DNA from: Pseudaestuariivita sp.
GTDB lineage: Bacteria; Pseudomonadota; Alphaproteobacteria; Rhodobacterales; Rhodobacteraceae
Assembly: GCA_020629995.1 (NCBI GenBank)
Contig: JAHDCH010000026.1
Coordinates: forward strand, 1 to 17,022
Reading direction: 5' to 3'
DNA: 17,022 bases
Notes under the pieces: generated by a model
The model's input: only the letters and a program-made list of their open reading frames with translations
What the model was told of the DNA's origin: nothing
The model's database searches: none
Shown here: one piece after another, positions 8,314 through 17,022 of the stretch
How positions within the stretch are numbered: the stretch's first letter is position 1
Layout: every line of letters starts with the position of its first letter
Program-made: the position numbers and the translations under genes

Positions 8314-9060
8314 ATGCATCTCGACGTTCAGGATCTGCGCGACTTTTACTACCGCCACGCTCTGGGGCGTGCGGCGCAGTCGGTGATCCGCGCGCGGATG
8401 GCACGGCTCTGGCCCGAGGCCAAGGGCCAGTCGGTCGCCGGTTACGGCTTTGCCGCGCCTCTGCTGCGCCCGTATCTGAAGGATGCGCGCCGGGTGATTG
8501 CGCTGATGCCGGGCCCGCAGGGCGTGATGCCCTGGCCGCCCGATGCCGACAATGTCAGCGTCCTGTGCGAAGAGACCGCCTGGCCGATCGAGACAGGCCA
8601 CATCGACCGGCTTGTGCTGATGCACGGGCTCGAGACGTCCGAACAGCCCTCAGCCGTGCTCGAGGAATGCCTGCGGGTGCTGGGTCCGGGGGGCAAGGTT
8701 CTGTTCATCGTGCCCAACCGTGCAGGCCTGTGGGCGCGGCGGGACCGCACGCCCTTTGGCTATGGCCGGCCCTATTCGCTCAGTCAGCTGGAAACGCAGC
8801 TGCGCACCCATGGCTTTCTGCCCGAGCGGCACGACACGATGCTGTATTTCCCGCCCTCGACCCGCCGCTTCTGGATGAAGGCCGCCCCGGTGATCGAACG
8901 CGCAGGCCGCCGGGTGCCCCAGATCACGCCTTCGGGCGTTCTGATGGTCGAGGCGACCAAGCGTGTTCAGGCCATGACCGGCACAGGCGAGAAGGCGCGG
9001 GTTCGCAAGCCTCTTGAAGTTCTGGCACCCGCGCCGGCGGGCAAGGCGGCGCCCGTCTGA
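8314..9060 (+). CDS. class I SAM-dependent methyltransferase-like protein
   Basis: From ATG 8314, with AAGGA (8304-8308) upstream, the product has 248 residues. The middle follows the Methyltransf_11 pattern: a first strand/loop [11 protein letters not shown] (41-51) in place of motif I, an acidic/aromatic stretch (about 74-90), [12 protein letters not shown] (96-107) as the post-II strand, then [23 protein letters not shown] (118-140), the strongly conserved LxPGGxxxxxxPN region. The C-terminal part carries family-specific segments ([16 protein letters not shown], 153-168) and a disordered Ala/Pro tail. Motif I has GYGFAAP instead of the classic GxGxG, so SAM binding may be altered. No signal peptide or membrane segment is seen, so it should be cytoplasmic. 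The substrate cannot be predicted. It diverges from clpA and converges on the RTX gene. The in-frame extension back to 8101 is rejected for lack of a ribosome-binding site and coding-like composition. Confidence 0.8.
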   Translation: MHLDVQDLRDFYYRHALGRAAQSVIRARMARLWPEAKGQSVAGYGFAAPLLRPYLKDARRVIALMPGPQGVMPWPPDADNVSVLCEETAWPIETGHIDRLVLMHGLETSEQPSAVLEECLRVLGPGGKVLFIVPNRAGLWARRDRTPFGYGRPYSLSQLETQLRTHGFLPERHDTMLYFPPSTRRFWMKAAPVIERAGRRVPQITPSGVLMVEATKRVQAMTGTGEKARVRKPLEVLAPAPAGKAAPV

Positions 9061-9070
9061 GGCGGCAGAT

Positions 9071-9142
9071 CAGCCGAGGATTGACAGGACCTGCCGGGTG
9101 AACGGGACCTGCTCGAGCACCGGTGCCCGGTCAGGCGACAAG
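9071..9142 (-). pseudogene. possible C-terminal gene remnant
   Basis: Reading the minus strand in a frame different from the RTX gene, bases 9142 down to 9071 encode a short open stretch ending in LEQVPFTRQVLSILG and a TGA. Third codon positions are almost all G or C, like the real genes here, and the peptide has no low-complexity bias. It has no good start codon, and a TAG lies a few codons upstream inside the end of the RTX gene. It may be the tail of a gene whose front was lost when the RTX gene arrived, or simply chance. The parent family is not recognised. Confidence 0.2.
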
Positions 9143-10669
9143 AACGTCTATATCATCCGCGTCCAAATCCGTGACACCCTCAACGACGATCAGCTGCTGC
9201 ACCGTGTTCGCGCCAAGCGTCAGGTCGTAGCGCACCGTCGTGTCAGAGCCATCCGAGGTGAACGTCAGGTTCGACAGGGTCGAACCATCCACGATTTCAA
9301 TTCGGATCGTGTCTTCGTTGCGGTCATAGTCGGTGATCTGCGCGACGTTGAGGCGGTCGAAAAAGTCGTCGCCCTGGTCGGGGTCGCTGGCACGCGTCTG
9401 GATCAGGAACGTGTCGGAACCACTGCCTCCGGTCAGCGGGCCTGAACGGTAACTGCCGAAGAAATCATCTGACGTGACGCTCGACACGATCAAATCATCG
9501 CCCGCGCCTCCGTCCGCGTCCGCCGACAAGCTGGAGACGATCGTATCATTTCCGTCTCCGCCTTCGGCTCTTGCCGCATAGAACGTGACCGAGATGACGT
9601 CGTCACCGTCGCCTCCTCGGGCCGTCAGACCACCTACGAAGGCTTCGCCGTCGATCGTATCATCGCCATCTCCGCCATCAAGAAGCGTCACAGCGCCATC
9701 CTGAGAGACGTACCCCGTCAGCACGTCGTTGCCGGCTCCGCCATACAGCCTGATGTTCGAATTGTAGCCATAGTACCCGTCGACCGCCGAGAGTGTGTCG
9801 TTGCCGTCCTCGCCAGAGAAATACCCGCCATAGGCGCTGTCGATAACGTCATCGCCCGCTCCGGCCCGTATCGTCACATCGTCTGGTGGCCCCCGCACAT
9901 AATCAGGCTCGTCGGGCAAATCGCGGTCAAAATGTGCATCAAGGGTGTCGTTCCCGTCCGTGCCGATGATCTCCTGGCCCGGCACGATGGCGTTGATCAC
10001 CAGCCGCGCGCCGGGGAACACGTCACTGCCAGCCCCCAGGTCGGACGTCTCGGCCACCGTGTCGACGATCACGCCGTCACCATCCGTTGCTCCGCTGGCT
10101 TCCAGAACCACCAGCCCGTCGATGTCGCCCGTCACAACGGGGGCAGGCAGCCTTGTGTCGATAAACACCGGGCTGCCGGTGTCATCTTCGTCCGTGCCTT
10201 CGGGGAACAGCTGCGTCTGGCCCAGATCGAACGTCGCGAGCTCTTGGGCGCCAGCTTCGGCCAAAATGGTTGGCAGGAAATCCAGGTCTTCGAAATTGTC
10301 TTCGATCACGCCTTCCAGATCGACGCCTTCGGGCACCAGATAAAAGGTCAGGTCGTAATCTACGGTCTGGCTGTCATTGGCGGAGGCGAAATCATCAATC
10401 TCGGTGCGGATCGCGTAAACCGTGCCGGTCTCGTCTTCACCGATGTCCAGCGCGAAGGTGCCGTCTTCCTGCTGGGTAATCGTCGCGCCGATGTCGCGCG
10501 CGTCGTCCTCGGCATCGTTGGGCGGGAACAGCTGATCCAGCTCCATATCCAGCAGATCGGGGTTCGCGCCGGTGTCGTCATCATCGTCGCTGCCGCCCGA
10601 CTCGAACCCTCCCAGCGCCCAGGCGCCCAGCAGGAGCGGGATGAGAGTAAGTGCCAAAAGACCGAACAT
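9131..10669 (-). CDS. RTX-repeat calcium-binding protein with N-terminal hydrophobic segment
   Basis: Counted from ATG 10669 the protein has 512 residues. It begins with a hydrophobic stretch (about 2-20) lacking any Lys or Arg in front, followed by a Gly/Ser linker and five aspartates (28-32). Residues about 35-230 form an acidic region without a recognised domain. Between about 236 and 422 there are eight to nine nonapeptide repeats of the haemolysin type (GTDGNDTLD, GAGDDVIDS, GGAGNDVLT, GGDGDDTID, GGAGDDLIV, GGSGSDTFL), which fold into a parallel beta-roll and bind Ca2+ outside the cell. The C-terminal 80 residues (ITDYDRNEDTIRI onward) resemble the end of type I-secreted RTX proteins. 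The start is fixed by GAGGA (10679-10683) on the minus strand; a 33-codon longer reading frame has no such site. No catalytic domain and no ABC exporter genes are present. The role could be an S-layer, adhesin or matrix protein; this is inference. Confidence 0.82.
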   Translation of the reverse strand: MFGLLALTLIPLLLGAWALGGFESGGSDDDDDTGANPDLLDMELDQLFPPNDAEDDARDIGATITQQEDGTFALDIGEDETGTVYAIRTEIDDFASANDSQTVDYDLTFYLVPEGVDLEGVIEDNFEDLDFLPTILAEAGAQELATFDLGQTQLFPEGTDEDDTGSPVFIDTRLPAPVVTGDIDGLVVLEASGATDGDGVIVDTVAETSDLGAGSDVFPGARLVINAIVPGQEIIGTDGNDTLDAHFDRDLPDEPDYVRGPPDDVTIRAGAGDDVIDSAYGGYFSGEDGNDTLSAVDGYYGYNSNIRLYGGAGNDVLTGYVSQDGAVTLLDGGDGDDTIDGEAFVGGLTARGGDGDDVISVTFYAARAEGGDGNDTIVSSLSADADGGAGDDLIVSSVTSDDFFGSYRSGPLTGGSGSDTFLIQTRASDPDQGDDFFDRLNVAQITDYDRNEDTIRIEIVDGSTLSNLTFTSDGSDTTVRYDLTLGANTVQQLIVVEGVTDLDADDIDVLVA

Positions 10670-10750
10670 GAGCGTTTTTCCTCGGGAAACTGCAAAAACA
10701 TACAACCTGAGGGTAATGCGACTTGCCGTATTCGGGCAAGAGTCGTGCCC

Positions 10751-10766
10751 GGAAACATGCGTTTCC
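10751..10766. repeat. inverted repeat upstream of the RTX gene
   Basis: GGAAAC and GTTTCC are perfect 6-base arms around ATGC, some 80 bases before the RTX start codon. A second repeat, CTTGCC...GGCAAG (10722-10740), lies 10 bases away. The spacing suits a regulator-binding region, but neither matches an operator I can name. Confidence 0.35.
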
Positions 10767-10901
10767 AAATACTTGACAATCTGGCAGATTCGGCCGCCGC
10801 GCAGCCCCCGGTGATCGCGCTGATATCAGGCACATCGTCGCAGCCGGGCGAAGTGTCTGATTATCCTGCAAGCAGGGGTCAAAAAGGGGTCCACACAAGG
10901 A

Positions 10902-10930
10902 TTGCCCATCGCCACACCCTCTGTTAGAGA
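10902..10930 (+). promoter_or_regulatory. candidate atpHAGDC promoter
   Basis: TTGCCC (10902-10907) is separated by 17 bases from TAGAGA (10925-10930), in the position expected for a sigma-70-type promoter about 100 bases before atpH. The -35 match is fair and the -10 match only partial (T, A and the fourth A), as is common for alphaproteobacterial promoters. No better candidate was found in the gap. Confidence 0.35.
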
Positions 10931-11032
10931 CGCGCTGATTTTGGGGGTCAGTGGACAGACAGCCCCCGACAGAACGCCCCCAGCCCCTGCCAACCACCGG
11001 CGCGGGACGGGCCAGCAAGCAAAGGGGTGGAC

Positions 11033-11593
11033 GTGTCCGAACCAGCTTCGATCTCCTCCGGCATTGCCGAACGCTACGCGACCGCGGTGTTCGAGATTGC
11101 CCTCGAGAACAAGAATATCTCCGGCCTCGAATCCAGCGTGGCCGCAATGGGCGCCGCCCTCGACGACAGCTCTGACCTGCGCGAGATGATCGCGTCGCCC
11201 GTCCTCAGCCGCGATGCGCAAGGCGCTGCCATCACCGCCCTGGCCAAGAAAATGAAGCTGGCTCCGGTGATGCAGAAGGTTCTGGGCCTGATGGCCGAAA
11301 AGCGCCGGCTGTTCGTTCTGCCTCAGCTGGTCGCCCAGCTGACGCGCATGATCGCGGACCACAAGGGCGAAGTGACCGCCGAAGTGACCTCGGCCCAGCC
11401 GCTGACCGCCGCGCAGACCAAGAAACTGGCAGCCACGCTCAAGGCGCGTGTGGGCCAGGACGTGAACATCAAGGCGACCGTCGATGAAAGCCTCATCGGC
11501 GGTCTTGTCGTAAAGGTCGGGTCGAAGATGATCGACACGTCGGTGCGCGCCAAACTCAACGCTCTCCAGAATGCTATGAAAGAGGTCGGATAA
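11033..11593 (+). CDS. atpH: F1Fo ATP synthase delta subunit
   Basis: The 186-residue product is the delta (OSCP) subunit. Its N-terminal helical bundle begins [17 protein letters not shown], and the C-terminal domain contains the conserved [19 protein letters not shown] motif typical of OSCP/delta proteins. Delta joins the top of the alpha3beta3 head to the peripheral b stalk. The start is taken as GTG 11033 (reading MSEPAS after initiation), preceded by AAAGGGG at 11021-11027; an in-frame GTG at 11027 overlaps that site and is less likely. It is the first gene of the F1 operon and its TAA is directly abutted by the atpA ATG, so translation is probably coupled. The order delta-alpha-gamma-beta-epsilon without Fo genes is the known arrangement in Rhodobacter and related alphaproteobacteria. 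Confidence 0.96.
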   Translation: MSEPASISSGIAERYATAVFEIALENKNISGLESSVAAMGAALDDSSDLREMIASPVLSRDAQGAAITALAKKMKLAPVMQKVLGLMAEKRRLFVLPQLVAQLTRMIADHKGEVTAEVTSAQPLTAAQTKKLAATLKARVGQDVNIKATVDESLIGGLVVKVGSKMIDTSVRAKLNALQNAMKEVG

Positions 11594-13129
11594 ATGGGTA
11601 TCCAAGCAGCAGAGATTTCTGCGATCCTGAAGGACCAGATCCAGAACTTTGGTCAAAAGGCCGAAGTGGCCGAAGTGGGCCGCGTTCTGTCGGTCGGTGA
11701 CGGGATCGCCCGTGTGCACGGCCTCGACAATTGCCAGGCCGGCGAGATGGTCGAATTCCCCGGCGGCATCATGGGCATGGCGCTGAACCTCGAAGCCGAC
11801 AACGTCGGTGTGGTGATCTTCGGCTCGGACCGGGACATCAAGGAAGGCGACACCGTCAAGCGCACCAACTCGATCGTGGACGTTCCCGTCGGCCCCGAAC
11901 TGCTGGGCCGCGTTGTGGATGGCCTCGGCAACCCCCTGGACGGCAAAGGTCCGATCAACGCCAAAGAGCGGTCGGTCGCAGACGTCAAGGCGCCCGGCAT
12001 CATCCCGCGTAAATCGGTGCACGAACCGATGGCGACCGGCCTCAAGTCGATCGACGCGATGATCCCGATCGGCCGTGGCCAGCGCGAGCTGATCATTGGC
12101 GACCGCCAGACCGGCAAGACCGCCGTGGCGCTCGACACGATCCTGAACCAGAAATCGTACAACGACGCCGCCACCGAAGAATACGACAAGCTGTACTGCG
12201 TCTATGTCGCGATCGGCCAAAAGCGTTCGACCGTGGCTCAGCTTGTGAAAAAGCTCGAAGAGACCGGCGCGATGGAATATTCCATCGTCGTGGCCGCCAC
12301 CGCGTCCGACCCGGCTCCCATGCAGTTCCTGGCTCCGTACTCGGCCACCGCGATGGCCGAATATTTCCGTGACAACGGCAAACACGGGCTGATCATCTAC
12401 GATGACCTGTCCAAGCAGGCTGTGTCGTACCGCCAGATGTCGCTGCTGCTGCGCCGCCCGCCGGGGCGTGAAGCTTACCCGGGCGACGTGTTCTACCTCC
12501 ACTCGCGCCTGCTCGAGCGTTCCGCCAAGCTGGGCGATGCGTCGGGCAACGGTTCGCTGACGGCTCTGCCGGTCATCGAAACCCAAGGCGGCGACGTGTC
12601 GGCCTTTATCCCGACCAACGTGATCTCGATCACCGACGGCCAGATCTTCCTGGAAACCGAGCTGTTCTACCAGGGCATCCGCCCCGCCGTGAACACCGGT
12701 CTGTCGGTGTCTCGTGTGGGCTCCTCGGCCCAGACCAACTCGATGAAGTCGGTTGCCGGTACGGTGAAGCTCGAACTGGCCCAGTACCGTGAAATGGCGG
12801 CCTTTGCCCAGTTTGGCTCGGACCTTGACGCCTCGACCCAGCAGCTGCTGAACCGTGGTGCGCGTCTGACCGAGCTGATGAAACAGCCGCAATATTCGCC
12901 GCTGACCAACGCCGAGATCGTCTGCGTGATCTTTGCGGGTACGCAAGGCTACCTCGACAAGCTGCCCGTCGGCGACGTCGGCCGGTTCGAACAGGGCCTG
13001 ATCACGCACCTGCGTGGCAAGCATTCGGACCTTCTGGACTGGATCACCAACGAAGATCCCAAGATCAAAGGTGACGCCGCGGACAAGATCAAGGCAGTGC
13101 TCGACGAATACGCCGCTGATTTCGCGTAA
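11594..13129 (+). CDS. atpA: F1Fo ATP synthase alpha subunit
   Basis: The 511-residue product is the non-catalytic nucleotide-binding alpha subunit of F1. The P-loop GDRQTGKT spans 169-176, giving Lys175 and Thr176 in the same numbering as E. coli alpha. The arginine finger that completes the catalytic site of the neighbouring beta subunit is Arg374 in [10 protein letters not shown]. Typical segments [10 protein letters not shown] (N-terminus, delta contact), [15 protein letters not shown] and [23 protein letters not shown] are intact. Length is normal for the family. The ATG follows the atpH stop with no gap, with GAGGTCGGA just upstream inside atpH serving as ribosome-binding site. Three copies per complex alternate with beta in the cytoplasmic head. 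Confidence 0.99.
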   Translation: MGIQAAEISAILKDQIQNFGQKAEVAEVGRVLSVGDGIARVHGLDNCQAGEMVEFPGGIMGMALNLEADNVGVVIFGSDRDIKEGDTVKRTNSIVDVPVGPELLGRVVDGLGNPLDGKGPINAKERSVADVKAPGIIPRKSVHEPMATGLKSIDAMIPIGRGQRELIIGDRQTGKTAVALDTILNQKSYNDAATEEYDKLYCVYVAIGQKRSTVAQLVKKLEETGAMEYSIVVAATASDPAPMQFLAPYSATAMAEYFRDNGKHGLIIYDDLSKQAVSYRQMSLLLRRPPGREAYPGDVFYLHSRLLERSAKLGDASGNGSLTALPVIETQGGDVSAFIPTNVISITDGQIFLETELFYQGIRPAVNTGLSVSRVGSSAQTNSMKSVAGTVKLELAQYREMAAFAQFGSDLDASTQQLLNRGARLTELMKQPQYSPLTNAEIVCVIFAGTQGYLDKLPVGDVGRFEQGLITHLRGKHSDLLDWITNEDPKIKGDAADKIKAVLDEYAADFA

Positions 13130-13141
13130 GGGGGCCTGAGC

Positions 13142-15470
<2,329 letters not shown>

Positions 15471-15484
15471 GCATCACACGGGTA

Positions 15485-15506
15485 GGGTGGGCACATCAGC
15501 CCACCC
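15485..15506 (+). repeat. strong intercistronic hairpin between atpD and atpC
   Basis: GGGTGGGC (15485-15492) pairs perfectly with GCCCACCC (15499-15506) around the loop ACATCA. CTTT follows directly, but the T run is short, so it is at most a leaky terminator. It could also act as an mRNA-stabilising or processing structure. The GTAGGGTGGGC core resembles dispersed palindromic repeats known from many bacterial genomes, so it may be a REP-like element rather than an atp-specific device. Confidence 0.6.
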
Positions 15507-15527
15507 CTTTCCCGCAAGGAGACGATG

Positions 15528-15926
15528 ATGGCAGATACCATGCAATTCGACCTCGTGAGCCCCGAGCGCAGCCTCGCATCGTTCCAGGTGACCGAAGTGC
15601 AGATCCCGGGCGCCGATGGTGATTTCACCGCCATGGCCGACCACGCTCCGGTCATCTCGACCCTGCGCCCCGGCATCCTTACCGTGAATGGCCCGGACGG
15701 CACCAAGCGCTATGCGGTCACCGGCGGCTTTGCCGAAGTCGGCACTGCCGGCACCTCGGTCCTCGCTGAACAGGCGATCCCCGCCGAGGACGTGACCGCG
15801 GATGACCTGAATGCTCTGATCTCTGCTGCCGAGGCTGCCGTGCAGACTGCATCTGGTGACAGCATTGATGCTGCGGCCAAGACGCTTGCTGACATGCAGG
15901 CTCTCAAGGTCGACCTCGGCGTCTGA
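15528..15926 (+). CDS. atpC: F1Fo ATP synthase epsilon subunit
   Basis: The 132-residue product is the epsilon subunit. The N-terminal beta-sandwich contains the family signatures [32 protein letters not shown] and LRPGILTV, followed by GGFAEV. The C-terminal helical part (about 90-132) is the regulatory hairpin that can inhibit ATP hydrolysis. Two ATG codons lie in tandem at 15525 and 15528; AAGGAG (15516-15521) sits 6 bases before the second, which also gives the usual MADTMQF start, so that one is chosen. One copy per complex binds gamma and the c ring. It is the last gene of the operon and is followed by a clear intrinsic terminator. Confidence 0.97.
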   Translation: MADTMQFDLVSPERSLASFQVTEVQIPGADGDFTAMADHAPVISTLRPGILTVNGPDGTKRYAVTGGFAEVGTAGTSVLAEQAIPAEDVTADDLNALISAAEAAVQTASGDSIDAAAKTLADMQALKVDLGV

Positions 15927-15975
15927 TGACGTTCGGCCCCTGGTCGGGCAGCGTCACCGGAACACCACGCTCAGG

Positions 15976-16004
15976 CGGGCCCCTCGGGGCCCGTTTCTTG
16001 TTTT
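15976..16004 (+). terminator. Rho-independent terminator of the atp operon
   Basis: CGGGCCC (15976-15982) and GGGCCCG (15987-15993) form a perfect 7-base stem around the tetraloop CTCG, extended by a possible G-T pair. The T-rich tail TTTCTTGTTTT (15994-16004) follows at once. It lies 50 bases after the atpC stop and separates the operon from the lectin gene. Confidence 0.88.
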
Positions 16005-16056
16005 GGCATCTGCTCCGCGCTACACCGGCGCCAGAGAGCAAAGGATACGACCGACA

Positions 16057-16407
16057 ATGAAGACGTTCTCGGGCCGCACAATCGCGGTTGACCAGGGCCG
16101 GGTGGACCTGTTTTCCGATTTCGAAAATGGCGGGGCTATGTGGACCGGCTCGGGCGATCGGGAACGCCGCCGGACGATCGTTTTTGCCCAGCCCTTTGCC
16201 GAAGTGCCCACCGTCCACGTCAGCCTTTCGCTGTGGGACATGGACAGCAGCGCCAATTCCCGTGCCGAAGTGCGCGCCGACAAGATCGGCACAGACCGGT
16301 TTGATGTCGTATTTTCCACATGGGGCGACAGCCGTGTGGCCCGTGTGCATGTGTCATGGCTGGCAATCGGCGCGATCAAGACGGACGACGATTGGGATGT
16401 CCTCTAG
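16057..16407 (+). CDS. small H-type lectin-domain protein
   Basis: The 116-residue product is almost entirely one H-type lectin (H_lectin) domain. The domain pattern is visible: a first strand around GRVDLFSDFENGG, RRTIVFAQPFAEVPTVHVSLS with the conserved F-x-x-P-x-V core, WDMDSSANSRAEVRAD, the FSTWGDSRVARVHVSWLAIG end with the invariant Trp residues, and a short acidic tail. Such domains, first known from snail agglutinin and discoidin, form six-stranded beta sandwiches that trimerise and bind N-acetylgalactosamine-type sugars. There is no signal peptide, so export or a cytoplasmic role is unclear. ATG 16057 follows AAGGA (16041-16045) at somewhat long spacing, and lies beyond the atp terminator, so it needs its own promoter or read-through. 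Sugar binding is inferred from the family, not shown. Confidence 0.8.
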   Translation: MKTFSGRTIAVDQGRVDLFSDFENGGAMWTGSGDRERRRTIVFAQPFAEVPTVHVSLSLWDMDSSANSRAEVRADKIGTDRFDVVFSTWGDSRVARVHVSWLAIGAIKTDDDWDVL

Positions 16408-16417
16408 CCACGCGCTC

Positions 16418-16443
16418 CACGAACTTTCGCGCGAAAGTTCGTG
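16418..16443. repeat. perfect 26-base palindrome between convergent genes
   Basis: The two 13-base halves, CACGAACTTTCGC and its exact complement, meet without a loop at 16430/16431. It lies 10 bases after the lectin stop and 6 bases before the prs stop. As RNA it would form a long hairpin from either strand, but no T-tract follows on either side. It may be a bidirectional terminator, a dispersed palindromic repeat, or a protein-binding site. Confidence 0.75.
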
Positions 16444-16449
16444 CGGGGA

Positions 16450-17022
16450 TCAGCCCGAGTACATGCCTTCGTAGATCGGTGTCAGCGTATCCGTTTCAAA
16501 CAGCGACGACACCGATTGCCCCGACCAGATGTTCAGGATCGCCTGCGCGAACATCGGCGCGGTGGGCACGATGCGGATATTGGGCGTGGCCCTCACCTCT
16601 TTGGTGGCCGCGATGCTGTCGGTGATCACAAGGCTCTTCATCACCGAATTGGTGATCCGCTCGCAGGCCGGGCCCGACAGCACGCCGTGCGTGATGTAGG
16701 AATGCACCTCCTTGGCGCCATTCTCCAGCAGCACTTCGGCCGCCTTGCACAGGGTGCCGGCGGTGTCGCAAATGTCGTCCACGATGATGCAGACCTTGTC
16801 CGTCACATCCCCGATCACCGTCATCTCGGCCACTTCGCCTGCCTTTTCGCGGCGCTTGTCCACGATCGACAGGGGCGCCTCGATCCGCTTGGCCAGCTCG
16901 CGCGCCCGCGCCACGCCGCCCACGTCGGGCGACACGACCATCAGCTCGTCCATACGCCCCTTGAACTGGTGCGCCACATCCAGCGCAAAGACCGGCGAGG
17001 CGTAGAGGTTGTCGACCGGGAT
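16450..17022 (-). CDS. prs: ribose-phosphate pyrophosphokinase (3' part)
   Basis: The visible 190 residues are the C-terminal three-fifths of PRPP synthetase (E. coli Prs has 315); the gene runs off the window end in frame, starting here with IPVDNLYASPVFALD. The PRPP/ribose-5-phosphate loop VCIIVDDICDTAGTL matches the DDxxDTxGT signature, the basic segment VDKRREKAGEVAEM lies where Prs has its catalytic flexible loop, and THGVLSGPA and the C-terminal LFETDTLTPIYEGMYSG fit. The enzyme transfers pyrophosphate from ATP to ribose-5-phosphate, supplying PRPP for purines, pyrimidines, NAD, His and Trp in the cytoplasm. An apparent internal start near 16977 is only an in-frame GTG within the conserved region. 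It converges on the lectin gene across the palindrome. Confidence 0.95.
   Translation of the reverse strand: MPVDNLYASPVFALDVAHQFKGRMDELMVVSPDVGGVARARELAKRIEAPLSIVDKRREKAGEVAEMTVIGDVTDKVCIIVDDICDTAGTLCKAAEVLLENGAKEVHSYITHGVLSGPACERITNSVMKSLVITDSIAATKEVRATPNIRIVPTAPMFAQAILNIWSGQSVSSLFETDTLTPIYEGMYSG

Larger units (their letters stand above)
10670..11032. promoter_or_regulatory. divergent control region of RTX gene and atp operon
   Basis: This 363-base stretch has no credible gene. On the RTX side it holds two inverted repeats, CTTGCC/GGCAAG (10722-10740) and GGAAAC/GTTTCC (10751-10766), placed where an operator or promoter of the minus-strand gene would be. In the minus direction TTGCCC and TTACCC stand 17 bases apart across the first repeat, a possible weak promoter. 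On the atp side AGGGGTC occurs twice close together (about 10875-10892), then comes the candidate atp promoter, and then a C-rich leader of roughly 95 bases up to the atpH start. No terminator or riboswitch-like fold was recognised. Confidence 0.45.

Noticed and set aside
9117..9126. Palindrome GCACCGGTGC between the methyltransferase and RTX genes as a terminator
   Set aside because: It is only 10 bases, has no loop and no T-tract, and lies within the coding-like remnant.
10670..10768. A 33-codon extension of the RTX protein from ATG 10768
   Set aside because: GAGGA lies inside it at the right spacing for ATG 10669, and the extension covers the inverted repeats of the control region.
15856..16056. 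Upstream extension of the lectin gene reading frame
   Set aside because: It would overlap the end of atpC in another frame and run through the strong atp terminator.

Overview
The window looks like chromosomal DNA from a marine, Roseobacter-type alphaproteobacterium (order Rhodobacterales). The signs are high G+C with strong G/C preference at third codon positions, an F1-only ATP synthase operon (atpHAGDC, with the Fo genes elsewhere), frequent GTG starts, an RTX protein with a short hydrophobic N-terminus, and an H-type lectin gene next to atpC. This placement is an inference from gene content, not from a search. No tRNA, rRNA, CRISPR array, insertion sequence or phage gene was seen.

Layout: (1) bases 85-4717, plus strand: a ChaC-like gamma-glutamylcyclotransferase, then a tightly spaced pair made of a MotA/TolQ/ExbB-family membrane channel and a 915-residue MotB-like protein. 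The latter has one membrane helix with a buried Asp, about 700 residues of coiled coil and a C-terminal OmpA peptidoglycan-binding domain. (2) Bases 4749-8038, minus strand: clpA followed by a secreted M23 (LytM-type) metallopeptidase, joined by a GTGA stop/start overlap. (3) Bases 8314-9060, plus strand: a SAM-dependent methyltransferase-like protein, convergent with (4) a calcium-binding RTX-repeat protein on the minus strand (9131-10669). (5) Bases 11033-15926, plus strand: atpH-atpA-atpG-atpD-atpC, with a strong hairpin between atpD and atpC and a clear intrinsic terminator after atpC. (6) A small H-type lectin-domain gene (16057-16407), a perfect 26-base palindrome, then the 3' part of prs on the minus strand running off the window end.

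The genes are mostly housekeeping: energy conversion (F1), protein quality control (ClpA), PRPP synthesis (Prs), glutathione turnover (ChaC-like) and cell-envelope work (M23 peptidase, OmpA-domain protein). The best candidate for an undescribed system is the ExbB/MotA-like plus giant MotB-like pair. It has the parts of an ion-driven, peptidoglycan-anchored membrane machine, as in MotAB, TolQR, ExbBD and the ZorAB part of Zorya, but no partner here reveals its task, and its periplasmic coiled coil is several times longer than a periplasm is wide. Other points of interest are the atpD-atpC hairpin, the palindrome before prs, the RTX protein's unusual N-terminus with inverted repeats upstream, and a short coding-like remnant behind the RTX gene.
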